A stretch of 43,638 nt of DNA from assembly GCA_902592715.1 (NCBI GenBank), contig CACJFS010000009.1, positions 1 through 43,638 of the forward strand, given 5' to 3'. Below are positions 33,739 to 42,860 of this stretch, one piece after another (positions within the stretch are counted from its first letter, which is position 1; each line of letters starts with the position of its first letter). The translations under genes were made by a program, and so were the position numbers. The notes beneath the pieces are model-generated. The model was not told the origin of the DNA. It ran no database searches and saw nothing but the letters and a program-made list of their open reading frames with translations. Source of the stretch: an uncultured Pelagibacteraceae bacterium. GTDB lineage: Bacteria > Pseudomonadota > Alphaproteobacteria > Pelagibacterales > Pelagibacteraceae.

Positions 33739-34593
33739 ATGAATGTTGGTTTTATTGGTGTTGGTTATATGGGTTATGGAATAGCCAAAAATATTTTAAA
33801 AAAAGGAAATAACCTATTTGTTATTGCAAATAAAAAAAGGGTACCAATAGATAAAATTGTAAGTGATGGTGCTATTGAGGTAAAATCTTACAATGAATTG
33901 TGTGAAAAAAATTTAGATGCATTATTTCTTTGTGTAACAAATACACCAATTGCTCTTAGTATTGCTGAAAAAGTCTCAACTTTACTAAAAGACAATACAT
34001 TAATTATTGATGTTACAACACACAACCAAAATGGATCTATTCAGATGGAACAGATTTTTTCAAAACAAAAAATTAACTACATTGAATGCCCCGTAATGGG
34101 AGGTCCCGTTCAAGCAGAAGAAGGTGTTTGTGGAGGTATTGTTGGAGCATCAGAGGAAAATTTTAAAAAATCTGAAGTTTATTTAAAAACTTTTTGTAAA
34201 GATTATTTCCATTTCGGAGAAGTGGGTAAAGGAGCAAAGTCAAAGTTACTAAATAATTTTTTGTCACTCGGTACCGCAACAAATGTTATTGAATTCATCA
34301 AGAGCGCAAAAAAATTAGATATTGATTTAGAAAAACTTTTTGCAGTAGCAAAATTAGGATCTGGAAACTCAACAGCTTTAAATAGAATTTTTGATAATGT
34401 GCTTAAAGACGATTATACTGGATTTAAATTTTCAACTTCCAATACTTTAAAAGATCTTACTTATATCCATGAAATGCTAAAAGATTTAGGTAATGCAGAA
34501 AAATTAGCTGATGTAAAAAAATCTTTTTACAAAAAAGCAGTAGAAGACGGTAATGGAGATTTATTTATAAGTGAACTAATACAAAAAGATTAA
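33739..34593 (+). CDS. NAD(P)-dependent beta-hydroxyacid dehydrogenase family protein
   Basis: A 284-residue second member of the 3-hydroxyisobutyrate dehydrogenase family in this window. NAD(P) motif: VGFIGVGYMGYGIAKNIL. Substrate segment: ECPVMGGPVQAEEGVCGGIVGA. The catalytic Lys is in GAKSKLLNNFLSLG. It is clearly diverged from the copy at 24103, so it is a paralog for another hydroxyacid (for example tartronate semialdehyde or succinic semialdehyde-type). It stands alone; the next gene (minus strand) starts at its stop. Confidence 0.87.
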   Translation: MNVGFIGVGYMGYGIAKNILKKGNNLFVIANKKRVPIDKIVSDGAIEVKSYNELCEKNLDALFLCVTNTPIALSIAEKVSTLLKDNTLIIDVTTHNQNGSIQMEQIFSKQKINYIECPVMGGPVQAEEGVCGGIVGASEENFKKSEVYLKTFCKDYFHFGEVGKGAKSKLLNNFLSLGTATNVIEFIKSAKKLDIDLEKLFAVAKLGSGNSTALNRIFDNVLKDDYTGFKFSTSNTLKDLTYIHEMLKDLGNAEKLADVKKSFYKKAVEDGNGDLFISELIQKD

Positions 34594-34764
34594 TTATTCT
34601 TTTTTTTTATCAGCAAATACAATAGCTATAAGCAATAATGCTGTCCAAAACATCGCAGCTAAACTTTTTAAAGCACTCGTTTCAGCACCCCACAAATCAA
34701 AAAAAAATGCTCCGATAAGGATTCCAATTATATAAATTATTACTACTAATCTAGTTTGAGTCAT
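34594..34764 (-). CDS. Small membrane protein, 56 aa
   Basis: A short minus-strand gene just after the hydroxyacid dehydrogenase. It encodes 56 residues: MTQTRLVVIIYIIGILIGAFFF is a first hydrophobic helix, DLWGAETSALKS a loop, LAAMFWTALLLIAIVFA a second helix, and DKKKE a basic tail. The two-helix hairpin with charged ends is a typical small inner-membrane protein. Its start lies inside the last codons of the DUF1289 gene (14-base overlap, different frame), which suggests translational coupling. The stop is adjacent to the convergent dehydrogenase stop. Function unknown. Confidence 0.68.
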   Translation of the reverse strand: MTQTRLVVIIYIIGILIGAFFFDLWGAETSALKSLAAMFWTALLLIAIVFADKKKE

Positions 34765-35008
34765 TTAGTTGCTTCTTTTTAAATAACGACATTCCATTAT
34801 TTTTTTTATGTTCATAGGATTCTTTAAAACTTTCCAACTGCCATCCTTGCATTCTCTTCTGAATATCTTCTAAATTTTGTTTTTTCCAATCATCTTTGGT
34901 GTTCTGGTCTTTCCAAATCTTCTTTTCATCATTGTCTCTTCCACAGCCATAACAATATCCAGTTACAGGATCCATTTTGCAAATGCTTATACAGGGTGAA
35001 ACTATCAT
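34751..35008 (-). CDS. DUF1289 small protein with a four-cysteine motif
   Basis: An 85-residue protein of the DUF1289 family, whose members often sit beside other metabolic genes in proteobacteria. The N-terminus has SPCISICKMDPVTGYCYGCGRDNDEKKIW, with four cysteines arranged C-x3-C and C-x2-C, suggestive of a bound metal such as zinc or an iron-sulfur cluster. The C-terminus is Lys/Gln-rich and probably flexible. It is divergent from the tRNA-Leu gene at 35090. Role not established. Confidence 0.87.
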   Translation of the reverse strand: MIVSPCISICKMDPVTGYCYGCGRDNDEKKIWKDQNTKDDWKKQNLEDIQKRMQGWQLESFKESYEHKKNNGMSLFKKKQLNDSN

Positions 35009-35047
35009 TTTTTTATATATTTATATCCTTTTACACTATTATTCTGA

Positions 35048-35076
35048 TTGGACAAATTAGATCAATACTATATAAA
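35048..35076 (+). promoter_or_regulatory. Sigma-70-type promoter for tRNA-Leu and trigger factor
   Basis: TTGGAC at 35048-35053 and TATAAA at 35071-35076 are separated by 17 bases, close to the housekeeping consensus TTGACA-N17-TATAAT. Expected transcription start is about 7-9 bases later, a few bases before the tRNA at 35090. It would serve the tRNA and possibly the trigger factor gene 10 bases downstream of the tRNA. Confidence 0.65.
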
Positions 35077-35089
35077 ACAGCATAAATTT

Positions 35090-35174
35090 GGGCGAGTGGC
35101 GGAATTGGTAGACGCGTTGGTCTTAGGAACCAATAGTGCAAGCTGTGAAGGTTCGAGTCCTTTCTCGCCTACCA
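35090..35174 (+). tRNA. tRNA-Leu (anticodon TAG)
   Basis: The 85-base gene folds as a tRNA. The acceptor GGGCGAG pairs with CTCGCCT (one G-T at the end). The D-arm is GGCGGAATTGGTAGACGC. The anticodon stem TTGGT/ACCAA has loop CTTAGGA with TAG in positions 3-5. A longer variable arm, as in leucine tRNAs, and a T-arm with GGTTCGAGTCC follow. CCA is encoded. It reads CTN-type leucine codons. Confidence 0.95.
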
Positions 35175-35184
35175 TAAATAGATT

Positions 35185-36642
35185 ATGAAAGTAACAATAG
35201 AAAATAAAAAAGGTTTAGAAAAAGATCTTAAAGTATTCATAGATAAAAAAACAATCTCAGGCTATATGGATGAAAAATATGAAGAAATAAGAAAAGATGT
35301 TGTCATAAAAGGTTTCAGACCCGGCAAGGTGCCTACCGAAATATTAAAAAGACAATTTGGTAAAGCTGTTTACGGTGAAGTAATTGATAAATTACTAAAA
35401 GATACAACAACAAAAGCTCTAGAAGAAAATAAAATCAAACCAGCTGGACAACCAAAAATAGATTTAAAGTCTTTTGGTGAAGGCAAAGATTTAGAATACA
35501 TCATATCAGTAACCGAACTGCCAGAGGTTTCTGCAAAAGGACTAAGCTCAATTAAAGTAGATGAGTATGTTGTAAAAATTGATCCAAAAGAAACAGATAA
35601 AAGAATTAATGAAATTGCAAAAAATCAGAATAATTTCAAGGATGCAGAAACAAATTATAGCTCAAAAATTAATGATCTTGTAATTTTTGATTATAAAGGA
35701 ACTATTGACGGCAAAGAATTTAAAGGTAACGAGGGTAAAAATACTCAATTAGTTCTTGGAAAAGATTTATTTATAAAAGGTTTTGATAAACAATTAGAAG
35801 GCGTTAAATCAGGTGATACAAAAAATGTAGAAGTAAATCTGCCTGAAAATTTTCCTGAAAAAGAACTTGTTAATAAAAGTGCTGTGTTTGAATGCAAGGT
35901 TACAGCAGTAAGAATTCCAGAAGAAGTAAAAATTAATGATGATTTTGCTAAAAATATGGGTGCAAAAGATTTAGTAAATTTAAAAGAACTTATTTCAAAA
36001 CAAATTAATGATGAATATAAAAATTCATTAGATATGATTACAAAGAAAAGTATTCTTGAGCAAATAGAGAAAGAGAAATTAGACCAATTACCTGGTAATT
36101 TAATTGAACAGGAAGTCAAAATATTATCTCAGGGAATGAAGGAAGATGAAGTTAAAAAGAACCAAAAATCATTAGAGGAGCAAGCTAAAAAAAGAATTAA
36201 AACTGGATTAATCTTAAACGCTTTTGGTGAGGAAAATAAAATTAATGTGTCCCAGGAAGAAATTAATGTGGAAATACAAAAACAATTCAGAATGATGCCA
36301 GGTCAAGAGAAGATTGTTAAAGATTATTATGAACAAAATCCTGCAGCCATAGATAGTTTAAGAGGACAAATTTACGAAGAAAAAATAATTGAAGAAATTA
36401 AGAAAAAAGCAAAAACTACTAAAAAAGAAATTACCAAAGAAGAAGCTGAGAAAATTCTAAAACAAGAAAACGAAAATAACATTAAAGAGCAAGCTAAACT
36501 TTCTAAAAAAGAAGGTGATGAAAAAAATAAGAAAAAAATAGATACTAAAAAAAAAGAGGTAAAAACAAAATCGAAAGAAACTAAAAAAACTAAAACACCC
36601 GCATCAAAACCAAAAAAAGTAAAAAAGGTTAGCAAAAAGTAA
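35185..36642 (+). CDS. tig: Trigger factor (ribosome-associated chaperone) with Lys-rich tail
   Basis: A 485-residue ribosome-bound chaperone that receives nascent chains. The N-terminal domain has the ribosome-binding signature GFRPGKVP (about residues 44-51). An FKBP-like prolyl isomerase domain runs from about 155 to 245, with [28 protein letters not shown] and [10 protein letters not shown] helical C-terminal domain follows. After about residue 398 the protein continues into a charged tail; the last 58 residues contain about 24 lysines and look disordered. Family members are usually about 430-450 residues. The start is ATG 35185, 10 bases after the tRNA. It leads the tig-clpP-clpX-lon block. 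Confidence 0.94.
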   Translation: MKVTIENKKGLEKDLKVFIDKKTISGYMDEKYEEIRKDVVIKGFRPGKVPTEILKRQFGKAVYGEVIDKLLKDTTTKALEENKIKPAGQPKIDLKSFGEGKDLEYIISVTELPEVSAKGLSSIKVDEYVVKIDPKETDKRINEIAKNQNNFKDAETNYSSKINDLVIFDYKGTIDGKEFKGNEGKNTQLVLGKDLFIKGFDKQLEGVKSGDTKNVEVNLPENFPEKELVNKSAVFECKVTAVRIPEEVKINDDFAKNMGAKDLVNLKELISKQINDEYKNSLDMITKKSILEQIEKEKLDQLPGNLIEQEVKILSQGMKEDEVKKNQKSLEEQAKKRIKTGLILNAFGEENKINVSQEEINVEIQKQFRMMPGQEKIVKDYYEQNPAAIDSLRGQIYEEKIIEEIKKKAKTTKKEITKEEAEKILKQENENNIKEQAKLSKKEGDEKNKKKIDTKKKEVKTKSKETKKTKTPASKPKKVKKVSKK

Positions 36643-36674
36643 TCACAAGTTGTATAAGAATAATCGAATCGATT

Positions 36675-37286
36675 ATGTCTATTAAAATTCCAGAACAATT
36701 AAACACCCTTATCCCTATGGTTGTCGAACAATCAAGTAGAGGAGAAAGGGCATATGACATTTATTCTAGACTCTTAAAAGAGAGAATTGTATTTGTAGTT
36801 GGTCCCATAAATGATGCGGTTGCATCATTAGTTACTGCGCAATTATTATTTTTAGAATCAGAAGATCCTAAGAAAGAAATTTCTTTATATATAAATAGTC
36901 CTGGTGGACTTGTAACAGCTGGACTTGGTATTTATGATACAATGCAATACATCAAACCAGAAATAAGTACTTTGTGCATAGGTCAAGCGGCAAGCATGGG
37001 TTCATTTTTACTTGCAGCTGGCGCTAAAGGAAAAAGATTTTCATTGCCAAATTCTAGAATAATGGTTCATCAACCCTCTGCTGGTTTTCAAGGACAAGCG
37101 ACAGATATTGAAATTCACGCTAATGAAGTTTTATCTTTAAAGAAAAGATTAAATGAAATTTACTCAAAACATACTGGAAAATCAGTTGATGAAATTAAAT
37201 CAGCATTAGAGAGAGATAACTTTATGACTCCTGATAATGCAAAAAGTTTTGGTCTTATAGATAAAGTGGTAGAAAAAAGAGAATAG
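36675..37286 (+). CDS. clpP: ATP-dependent Clp protease proteolytic subunit
   Basis: A 203-residue serine protease that forms the tetradecameric chamber fed by ClpX. The catalytic triad is visible: S107 in [10 protein letters not shown]132 in MVHQPSAG and D180 in LERDNF. The conserved YINSPGG segment (oxyanion/handle region) precedes it. Length is normal. It follows trigger factor after 32 bases and precedes clpX after 88, the conserved order in proteobacteria. Confidence 0.97.
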   Translation: MSIKIPEQLNTLIPMVVEQSSRGERAYDIYSRLLKERIVFVVGPINDAVASLVTAQLLFLESEDPKKEISLYINSPGGLVTAGLGIYDTMQYIKPEISTLCIGQAASMGSFLLAAGAKGKRFSLPNSRIMVHQPSAGFQGQATDIEIHANEVLSLKKRLNEIYSKHTGKSVDEIKSALERDNFMTPDNAKSFGLIDKVVEKRE

Positions 37287-37374
37287 GTCACAATATATAG
37301 TTTGTCCACAACCTATACTTGATTACTTTGCATCATATGTATTAAAGTATAAAAATTGATTCGAATAAAAAATT

Positions 37375-38634
37375 ATGAGCAACAATAAAAATATTCTTTA
37401 CTGTTCTTTTTGCGGCAAGAGCCAACACGAAGTTAGAAAATTAATTGCCGGTCCAACTGTGTTCATTTGTGACGAATGCGTAGAACTTTGTATGGACATC
37501 ATAAAAGAAGAAAGCAAAGATAATTTTGTAAAACATCAAGATGGCTTACCTTTACCAAAAGAAATATGTAAAGTTCTTGATGATTATGTTATCGGACAAT
37601 CTCATGCAAAAAAAGTTTTATCAGTTGCAGTTCATAATCATTACAAAAGATTAAATTACGAAAATAAAACAAGCAAAACTGTTGAACTGTCAAAATCGAA
37701 TATTATGCTGGTAGGACCAACAGGATGTGGAAAAACATTATTAGCGCAAACTCTAGCAAGAATACTTGATGTACCTTTTACAATGGCTGATGCAACAACA
37801 TTAACTGAAGCGGGCTACGTAGGAGAAGACGTTGAGAATATAATTCTAAAGTTATTACAGGCTGCAGATTATAATGTTGAAAAAGCTCAAAGAGGAATTG
37901 TTTATATAGACGAAGTTGATAAAATTAGCAGAAAATCAGAAAATCCATCCATCACAAGAGATGTATCTGGTGAAGGAGTTCAGCAAGCTTTATTAAAAAT
38001 TATGGAAGGAACAGTGGCAAGCGTTCCTCCTCAAGGAGGAAGAAAACATCCCCAACAAGAATTTCTACAAGTAGACACAACCAATATACTATTTATTTGT
38101 GGAGGAGCTTTTGCTGGACTAGATAAAATAATATCTCAAAGGGACAAAGGGTCTTCTATTGGATTTGGAGCAGAAGTAAAAACTTTAGAAGATAAAAAAA
38201 CTGGAGAATGGATGAAAAATCTAGAGCCTGAGGATTTATTAAGATATGGGCTGATCCCAGAATTTATTGGTAGACTTCCAATCACAGCTACACTGGAAGA
38301 CTTAGATGAGAAATCTTTAGTAAAAATTTTACAAGAGCCAAAAAATTCTTTGATTAAACAGTACCAAGAATTATTCAGATTAGAGGGTGTTAAATTAACA
38401 TTTAAAGATCAAGCTGTTAAAGATATTGCTAACAAAGCAATAAGTAAGAAAACTGGGGCTAGAGGATTGAGATCAATTTTAGAAAATTTATTACTTAAAA
38501 CTATGTTTGACCTTCCTGGTCAAGAGAACATAGAAGAAGTTATTATTGATGGTGGAGCAACTAAGGGTACCTCTCAGCCAATAATTGTTCATACTAAGAA
38601 CAAATCAAAAACAGAAAAGACTTCTGCGGCTTAA
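37375..38634 (+). CDS. clpX: ClpX unfoldase, ATP-binding subunit of ClpXP
   Basis: A 419-residue AAA+ unfoldase. The N-terminal zinc-binding domain has C10, C13, C32 and C35. Walker A is GPTGCGKT and Walker B is [10 protein letters not shown]. Other signatures are [12 protein letters not shown], the [20 protein letters not shown] region and the sensor-2 segment [13 protein letters not shown]. It recognises tagged substrates and feeds them to ClpP. The 88-base gap before it contains no clear promoter; TTGATT and TATTAA are weak candidates. Confidence 0.97.
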   Translation: MSNNKNILYCSFCGKSQHEVRKLIAGPTVFICDECVELCMDIIKEESKDNFVKHQDGLPLPKEICKVLDDYVIGQSHAKKVLSVAVHNHYKRLNYENKTSKTVELSKSNIMLVGPTGCGKTLLAQTLARILDVPFTMADATTLTEAGYVGEDVENIILKLLQAADYNVEKAQRGIVYIDEVDKISRKSENPSITRDVSGEGVQQALLKIMEGTVASVPPQGGRKHPQQEFLQVDTTNILFICGGAFAGLDKIISQRDKGSSIGFGAEVKTLEDKKTGEWMKNLEPEDLLRYGLIPEFIGRLPITATLEDLDEKSLVKILQEPKNSLIKQYQELFRLEGVKLTFKDQAVKDIANKAISKKTGARGLRSILENLLLKTMFDLPGQENIEEVIIDGGATKGTSQPIIVHTKNKSKTEKTSAA

Positions 38635-38690
38635 TAAGAGTTAATAAACAAAAGTTTCCTATTGCATTATAAAATATAATATCCATATTT

Positions 38691-41084
38691 ATGGGTATGG
38701 AAGTTAAATTAACTCAACCCTTATTACCATTAAGAGACATCGTAGTGTTTCCAAGCATGGTAATTCCACTATTTGTTGGAAGAGACAAATCTATAACTGC
38801 TTTAAACGAGGTAATGAAAAGTGACAAAAAAATAATATTAGTTACTCAAAAGAATTCAGAAGTTGATGATCCAAAAAAAAATGATGTATTTTCTTATGGA
38901 TGTGAAAGCAATATATTGCAACTTTTAAAACTTCCAGACGGCACAGTTAAGGTTTTGGTTGAAGGAATAAAAAGAGTAAAAATAATTGATTTTAAAGATG
39001 ATGAAAAATTTATTACTTGTACATATGAACATCAAAAAGATGTTCTAAACAAAGATGAAGATCTATTACCTCTAGCCCTTACAGCTGTAAAAAGATTAGA
39101 AAAATTAACGTCTGTAAATAAAAAAATTTCATCAGAAACAATTAGCAATATTAAACAATTAAAAGATCCATCCAAAATTGTAGATAATATTGTTTCAAAC
39201 CTAAACGCGTCGATATCTGAAAAGCAACAAATATTTGAAACATTGGATGTTAAGAAAAGATTAAATGCAGCTATTAAAATGATGGAAAGTGAAACGAGTA
39301 TCATTGGTGTAGAAAAAAGGATTAGAGGAAGAGTTAAAACTCAAATGGAAAAAACCCAAAGAGAGTACTATTTAAACGAGCAACTAAAGGCAATCCAGAA
39401 AGAATTAGGTGAAATTGAAGATGGCAAGGATGAAACTACTAACTTAAAAAAATCAATTCAAAAAGCTAAAATGCCAAAAGAAGTTGAGAAGAAGTGCATG
39501 TCAGAGCTTAAGAAATTAAAAAATATGAGTCCCATGTCTGCAGAAGCAACAGTTGTTAGAAATTATTTGGATTGGATGATTGATCTTCCGTGGTTTAAAA
39601 AAGATAATGTAGATATTGATTTAAATAAAGGTCTTAAAATTTTAGATGAAGATCATTTTGGTTTAGAAAAAGTAAAAGAGAGAATTATTGAGTTTCTAGC
39701 TGTTCAAAAAAGAATGGAAAAAATTAAAGGACCAATTTTATGTTTGGTTGGACCCCCAGGAGTTGGAAAAACATCACTTGGAAAATCTATAGCTAAAGCT
39801 ACTAACAGACAGTTTATTAGAATGTCGTTAGGAGGTGTAAGAGATGAGGCTGAAATAAGAGGTCATAGAAGAACATACATTGGGTCTTTACCAGGAAAAA
39901 TAATTCAAATGATGAAGAAAGCTGGTACCAAAAATCCTTTATTTTTGTTAGATGAAGTAGATAAAATCGGAAACGACTATAGAGGAGATCCATCATCAGC
40001 TTTGCTAGAAGCATTAGACCCTGAACAGAATACAGCTTTCAATGATCACTATTTAGAAGTTGATTATGATTTGTCTGATGTAATGTTTGTAACAACTGCA
40101 AATACTTTAAATATTTTACCACCACTTCTTGATAGAATGGAAGTTATAAGAATTCCTGGATATACAGAAGATGAGAAGATAAATATTGCAAATAAGTATC
40201 TGTTACCCAAACAAGTAAAAGAAAATGGAGTGAAAGAGGGTGAGCTAAATTTAGAAGATGGGACAATAAAAGAGATAATTAGAAGTTATACAAGGGAGTC
40301 TGGTGTTAGAAATTTAGAAAGAGAAATTTCTAAAGTAACAAGAAAAGTTGTTAAGAAAGTAGTAAGTGGTGAAGTTGAAAAGGTTCAAGTAAACGATAAA
40401 AATATTCCAGACTTTTTAGGAATTAAAAAATTTAAATTTGGTGAAGTAGAAGATAAAGATAAAACTGGAATAGTAATAGGACTAGCGTGGACTGAGGTAG
40501 GAGGAGAAATTCTTAAAATCGAGACTGTTAATATGCCAGGCAAAGGTAGAATGCAAATAACAGGTAAACTTGGTGATGTCATGCAAGAGTCAGTTAAAGC
40601 TGCAAAATCATATGTCAGATCAAAAAGTTTGGAATATGGTATAATTCCACCGTTCTTTGAAAAAAAAGATTTTCATATTCATGTTCCTGAAGGAGCTACA
40701 CCTAAAGACGGACCATCAGCTGGTATAGCTATGGTTACATCCATAGTTTCATCAATCACAAATATTCCTGTGAATAGAGAGATTGCTATGACTGGTGAAG
40801 TAACAATTACAGGACAAGTTTTACAAATTGGTGGTTTAAAAGAAAAATTATTAGCTGCACACAGAGCAGGGGTTAAAAAAGTATTAATACCTAAAGAAAA
40901 CGAAAAAGATTTAGTAGACATTCCAAAAAAAGTAAGAGAAGACATAAAAATCATTCCAGTAGAAACAGCAGAAGAAGTGCTTAAAATTGCCCTTACAAAA
41001 GAGCTAAAACCCGTGGAATGGACTGAAGTTGATAAAATATCAGAGGGTAAAAAGGACGACAAATCTCAAGCTAGTATTCAGTAA
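38691..41084 (+). CDS. lon: ATP-dependent protease Lon
   Basis: A 797-residue AAA+ protease (E. coli 784). It has an N-terminal substrate domain (LPLRDIVVFPSMVIPLFVGR), Walker A GPPGVGKTS (around residue 353), Walker B with FLLDEVDKIG, and the proteolytic domain. The catalytic dyad is S676 in KDGPSAGIAM and K719 in LKEKLLAAHRAG. It degrades damaged and regulatory proteins. It starts 56 bases after clpX, and two tRNA genes follow its stop by 48 bases. Confidence 0.97.
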   Translation: MGMEVKLTQPLLPLRDIVVFPSMVIPLFVGRDKSITALNEVMKSDKKIILVTQKNSEVDDPKKNDVFSYGCESNILQLLKLPDGTVKVLVEGIKRVKIIDFKDDEKFITCTYEHQKDVLNKDEDLLPLALTAVKRLEKLTSVNKKISSETISNIKQLKDPSKIVDNIVSNLNASISEKQQIFETLDVKKRLNAAIKMMESETSIIGVEKRIRGRVKTQMEKTQREYYLNEQLKAIQKELGEIEDGKDETTNLKKSIQKAKMPKEVEKKCMSELKKLKNMSPMSAEATVVRNYLDWMIDLPWFKKDNVDIDLNKGLKILDEDHFGLEKVKERIIEFLAVQKRMEKIKGPILCLVGPPGVGKTSLGKSIAKATNRQFIRMSLGGVRDEAEIRGHRRTYIGSLPGKIIQMMKKAGTKNPLFLLDEVDKIGNDYRGDPSSALLEALDPEQNTAFNDHYLEVDYDLSDVMFVTTANTLNILPPLLDRMEVIRIPGYTEDEKINIANKYLLPKQVKENGVKEGELNLEDGTIKEIIRSYTRESGVRNLEREISKVTRKVVKKVVSGEVEKVQVNDKNIPDFLGIKKFKFGEVEDKDKTGIVIGLAWTEVGGEILKIETVNMPGKGRMQITGKLGDVMQESVKAAKSYVRSKSLEYGIIPPFFEKKDFHIHVPEGATPKDGPSAGIAMVTSIVSSITNIPVNREIAMTGEVTITGQVLQIGGLKEKLLAAHRAGVKKVLIPKENEKDLVDIPKKVREDIKIIPVETAEEVLKIALTKELKPVEWTEVDKISEGKKDDKSQASIQ

Positions 41085-41132
41085 TAAACAATTTACTTTA
41101 TTAATCCGTTGATGTAATAGTACCAAGATTTT

Positions 41133-41208
41133 GGGTGGTTAGCTCAGTTGGTAGAGCATCTCGTTTACACCGAGGGGGTCAAAGGTTCGAGTCCTTTACT
41201 ACCCACCA
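41133..41208 (+). tRNA. tRNA-Val (anticodon TAC)
   Basis: The 76-base gene folds as a tRNA. Acceptor GGGTGGT pairs with ACTACCC. The D-arm is AGCTCAGTTGGTAGAGC. The anticodon stem TCTCG/CGAGG (one G-T pair) has loop TTTACAC with TAC. The T-arm has GGTTCGAGTCC, and CCA is encoded. It lies between lon and tRNA-Asp. Confidence 0.95.
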
Positions 41209-41219
41209 TTTACACCTGT

Positions 41220-41296
41220 GGGGGTGTAGCTCAGTTGGTTAGAGCACCTGCCTGTCACGCAGGGGGCCGAGGGTTCGAGTCCCTTCACTCCCGCCA
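41220..41296 (+). tRNA. tRNA-Asp (anticodon GTC)
   Basis: The 77-base gene folds as a tRNA. Acceptor GGGGGTG pairs with CACTCCC (one G-T). The D-arm is AGCTCAGTTGGTTAGAGC. The anticodon stem CCTGC/GCAGG has loop CTGTCAC with GTC. The T-arm GGTTCGAGTCC is followed by discriminator G and CCA. Only 11 bases separate it from tRNA-Val, so the two are probably cotranscribed. Confidence 0.96.
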
Positions 41297-41324
41297 TAAT
41301 TCGAGTAAAACTAGGCATAAAAAT

Positions 41325-41355
41325 GTGACATATCTTCACTTTTAGTTGATATAAT
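41325..41355 (+). promoter_or_regulatory. Sigma-70-type promoter for the nuo operon
   Basis: GTGACA at 41325-41330 (5 of 6 to TTGACA) and a perfect TATAAT at 41350-41355 are separated by 19 bases, slightly long. The predicted start lies about 20 bases before the nuoA ATG. An AGGA ribosome binding site is at 41367-41370, 5 bases before the ATG at 41376. Confidence 0.6.
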
Positions 41356-41375
41356 AGTTGTTACATAGGAATCAA

Positions 41376-41744
41376 ATGCTTGCGGAATTTTTAAAAGATT
41401 ATCTACCAATAATATTATTTTTGATAATAGCTTTAGGCTTGAGTCTTGCTTTTGTGGCAATTAATTATATTGCTGCTCCTAGCAAACCTGATCCTGAGAA
41501 ACTTTCAGCCTATGAATGTGGGTTTGAACCTTTCAATGACTCAAGGATGGAATTTGATGTCAGATTTTATTTAGTTGCAATATTATTTATAATTTTTGAT
41601 TTAGAAATTGCATTTTTATTCCCATGGGCGATCTCACTGGGTGAAATTGGTTTATACGGTTTCTGCTCTATGATGTTATTTTTATTTATTTTAACTGTTG
41701 GATTTATTTACGAGTGGAAAAAAGGTGCTTTAGACTGGGAATAA
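41376..41744 (+). CDS. nuoA: NADH-quinone oxidoreductase subunit A (complex I)
   Basis: A 122-residue membrane subunit with three hydrophobic helices. The loop between helices 1 and 2 carries the conserved [41 protein letters not shown] pattern of NuoA. I chose ATG 41376, which has an AGGA ribosome binding site; the longer TTG frame from 41358 has none and adds no family sequence. It begins the nuoABCD... operon of complex I. Confidence 0.96.
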   Translation: MLAEFLKDYLPIILFLIIALGLSLAFVAINYIAAPSKPDPEKLSAYECGFEPFNDSRMEFDVRFYLVAILFIIFDLEIAFLFPWAISLGEIGLYGFCSMMLFLFILTVGFIYEWKKGALDWE

Positions 41745-41745
41745 T

Positions 41746-42267
41746 ATGAATTTACAAGACAGAAAAAAAGATATTCCAGATGAGTTTAAACAGCTAGCAC
41801 AAGACTTTAGTGATAACGGTTTTATAACAACATCACTAGACAATCTTGTTAATTGGGCAAGAACTGGTTCATTGCATTGGATGACGTTTGGACTAGCTTG
41901 TTGTGCTGTTGAAATGATGCAAACATCTATGCCAAGATATGATCTTGAAAGATTTGGTGCAGCACCGAGAGCATCACCACGTCAATCAGATGTCATGATA
42001 GTAGCAGGTACGCTAACAAATAAAATGGCTCCTGCATTAAGAAAAGTTTACGACCAGATGCCTGAACCTAGGTATGTAATATCTATGGGAAGTTGTGCAA
42101 ATGGTGGAGGCTATTATCATTATTCATATTCTGTAGTGAGAGGATGTGATCGAGTGGTACCTGTTGATGTATATGTCCCTGGATGCCCTCCCTCAGCTGA
42201 AGCACTACTTTATGGAATTTTACAGTTACAGAAAAAAATTAGAAATAAAGGTTCTTTAGAAAGATAA
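41746..42267 (+). CDS. nuoB: NADH-quinone oxidoreductase subunit B (complex I)
   Basis: A 173-residue subunit that holds iron-sulfur cluster N2, the last electron carrier before ubiquinone. The cluster ligands are visible in [10 protein letters not shown] (paired Cys), [18 protein letters not shown], and [16 protein letters not shown]. The [20 protein letters not shown] stretch is typical. It starts 1 base after the nuoA stop. Confidence 0.97.
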   Translation: MNLQDRKKDIPDEFKQLAQDFSDNGFITTSLDNLVNWARTGSLHWMTFGLACCAVEMMQTSMPRYDLERFGAAPRASPRQSDVMIVAGTLTNKMAPALRKVYDQMPEPRYVISMGSCANGGGYYHYSYSVVRGCDRVVPVDVYVPGCPPSAEALLYGILQLQKKIRNKGSLER

Positions 42268-42269
42268 TA

Positions 42270-42860
42270 ATGAAAAATCTTGAGGACTTGGAAAAGTTTA
42301 TAAATTCCGAATTGACATCTAAAATAAATAATTCGTTAATAAAGCATGAAACTATTTATATAAACATAGATCATGATGAATTGATCGATGTTATTTCTTT
42401 TTTGAAGAACAATAAAGAAACTAAATTTAGGCAATTAATCGAAATTACAGCTGTAGATTACCCTGAAAATGAAAATAGATTTAAGATGGTTTATTTATTA
42501 TTAAGTCATGAATATAATCAAAGAATTATTATTGATTATTCAATAAAAGAAAATGAAGTAATTTCATCAATAACTTCAATATTTCCAGCAGCCAATTGGA
42601 TGGAGAGAGAAGTGTTTGATATGTATGGGTTAAACTTTAAGAATCATCCTGATTTAAGAAGAATTTTAACTGATTATGGTTTTAAGGGGCATCCTTTAAG
42701 AAAAGATTTTCCTCTTACTGGCCATAATGAGGTTCGTTATAGCGAAGAACAAAAAAAAGTGATCTATGAACCTGTAAAATTAGAACAAAATTACAGAAAT
42801 TTTGATTATGAGAGTCCTTGGGAAGGAACCAAATATATTAAAGAAATTAAAAAAAGCTAA
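42270..42860 (+). CDS. nuoC: NADH-quinone oxidoreductase subunit C (complex I)
   Basis: A 196-residue peripheral-arm subunit. The signature is [42 protein letters not shown] at about residues 110-152. The C-terminal tail ends with [10 protein letters not shown]. It starts 2 bases after nuoB and its stop overlaps the nuoD start by one base (TAATG). It is a stand-alone NuoC, not the NuoCD fusion seen in some gammaproteobacteria. Confidence 0.96.
   Translation: MKNLEDLEKFINSELTSKINNSLIKHETIYINIDHDELIDVISFLKNNKETKFRQLIEITAVDYPENENRFKMVYLLLSHEYNQRIIIDYSIKENEVISSITSIFPAANWMEREVFDMYGLNFKNHPDLRRILTDYGFKGHPLRKDFPLTGHNEVRYSEEQKKVIYEPVKLEQNYRNFDYESPWEGTKYIKEIKKS

Noticed and set aside
36372-36698. 108-aa minus-strand frame rich in Phe and Ser
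   Set aside because: It is the antisense of the lysine-rich trigger factor tail (AAA read as TTT).
37287-37374. Heat-shock (sigma-32) promoter before clpX
   Set aside because: CTTGATT is present, but no matching CCCAT-type -10 at the right spacing; too weak to report.
41148-41345. 65-aa open frame across the tRNA-Val and tRNA-Asp genes
   Set aside because: It is a translation of tRNA sequence; both tRNAs fold convincingly.
41358-41375. NuoA starting at TTG 41358
   Set aside because: No ribosome binding site; ATG 41376 has AGGA upstream and matches the family length.
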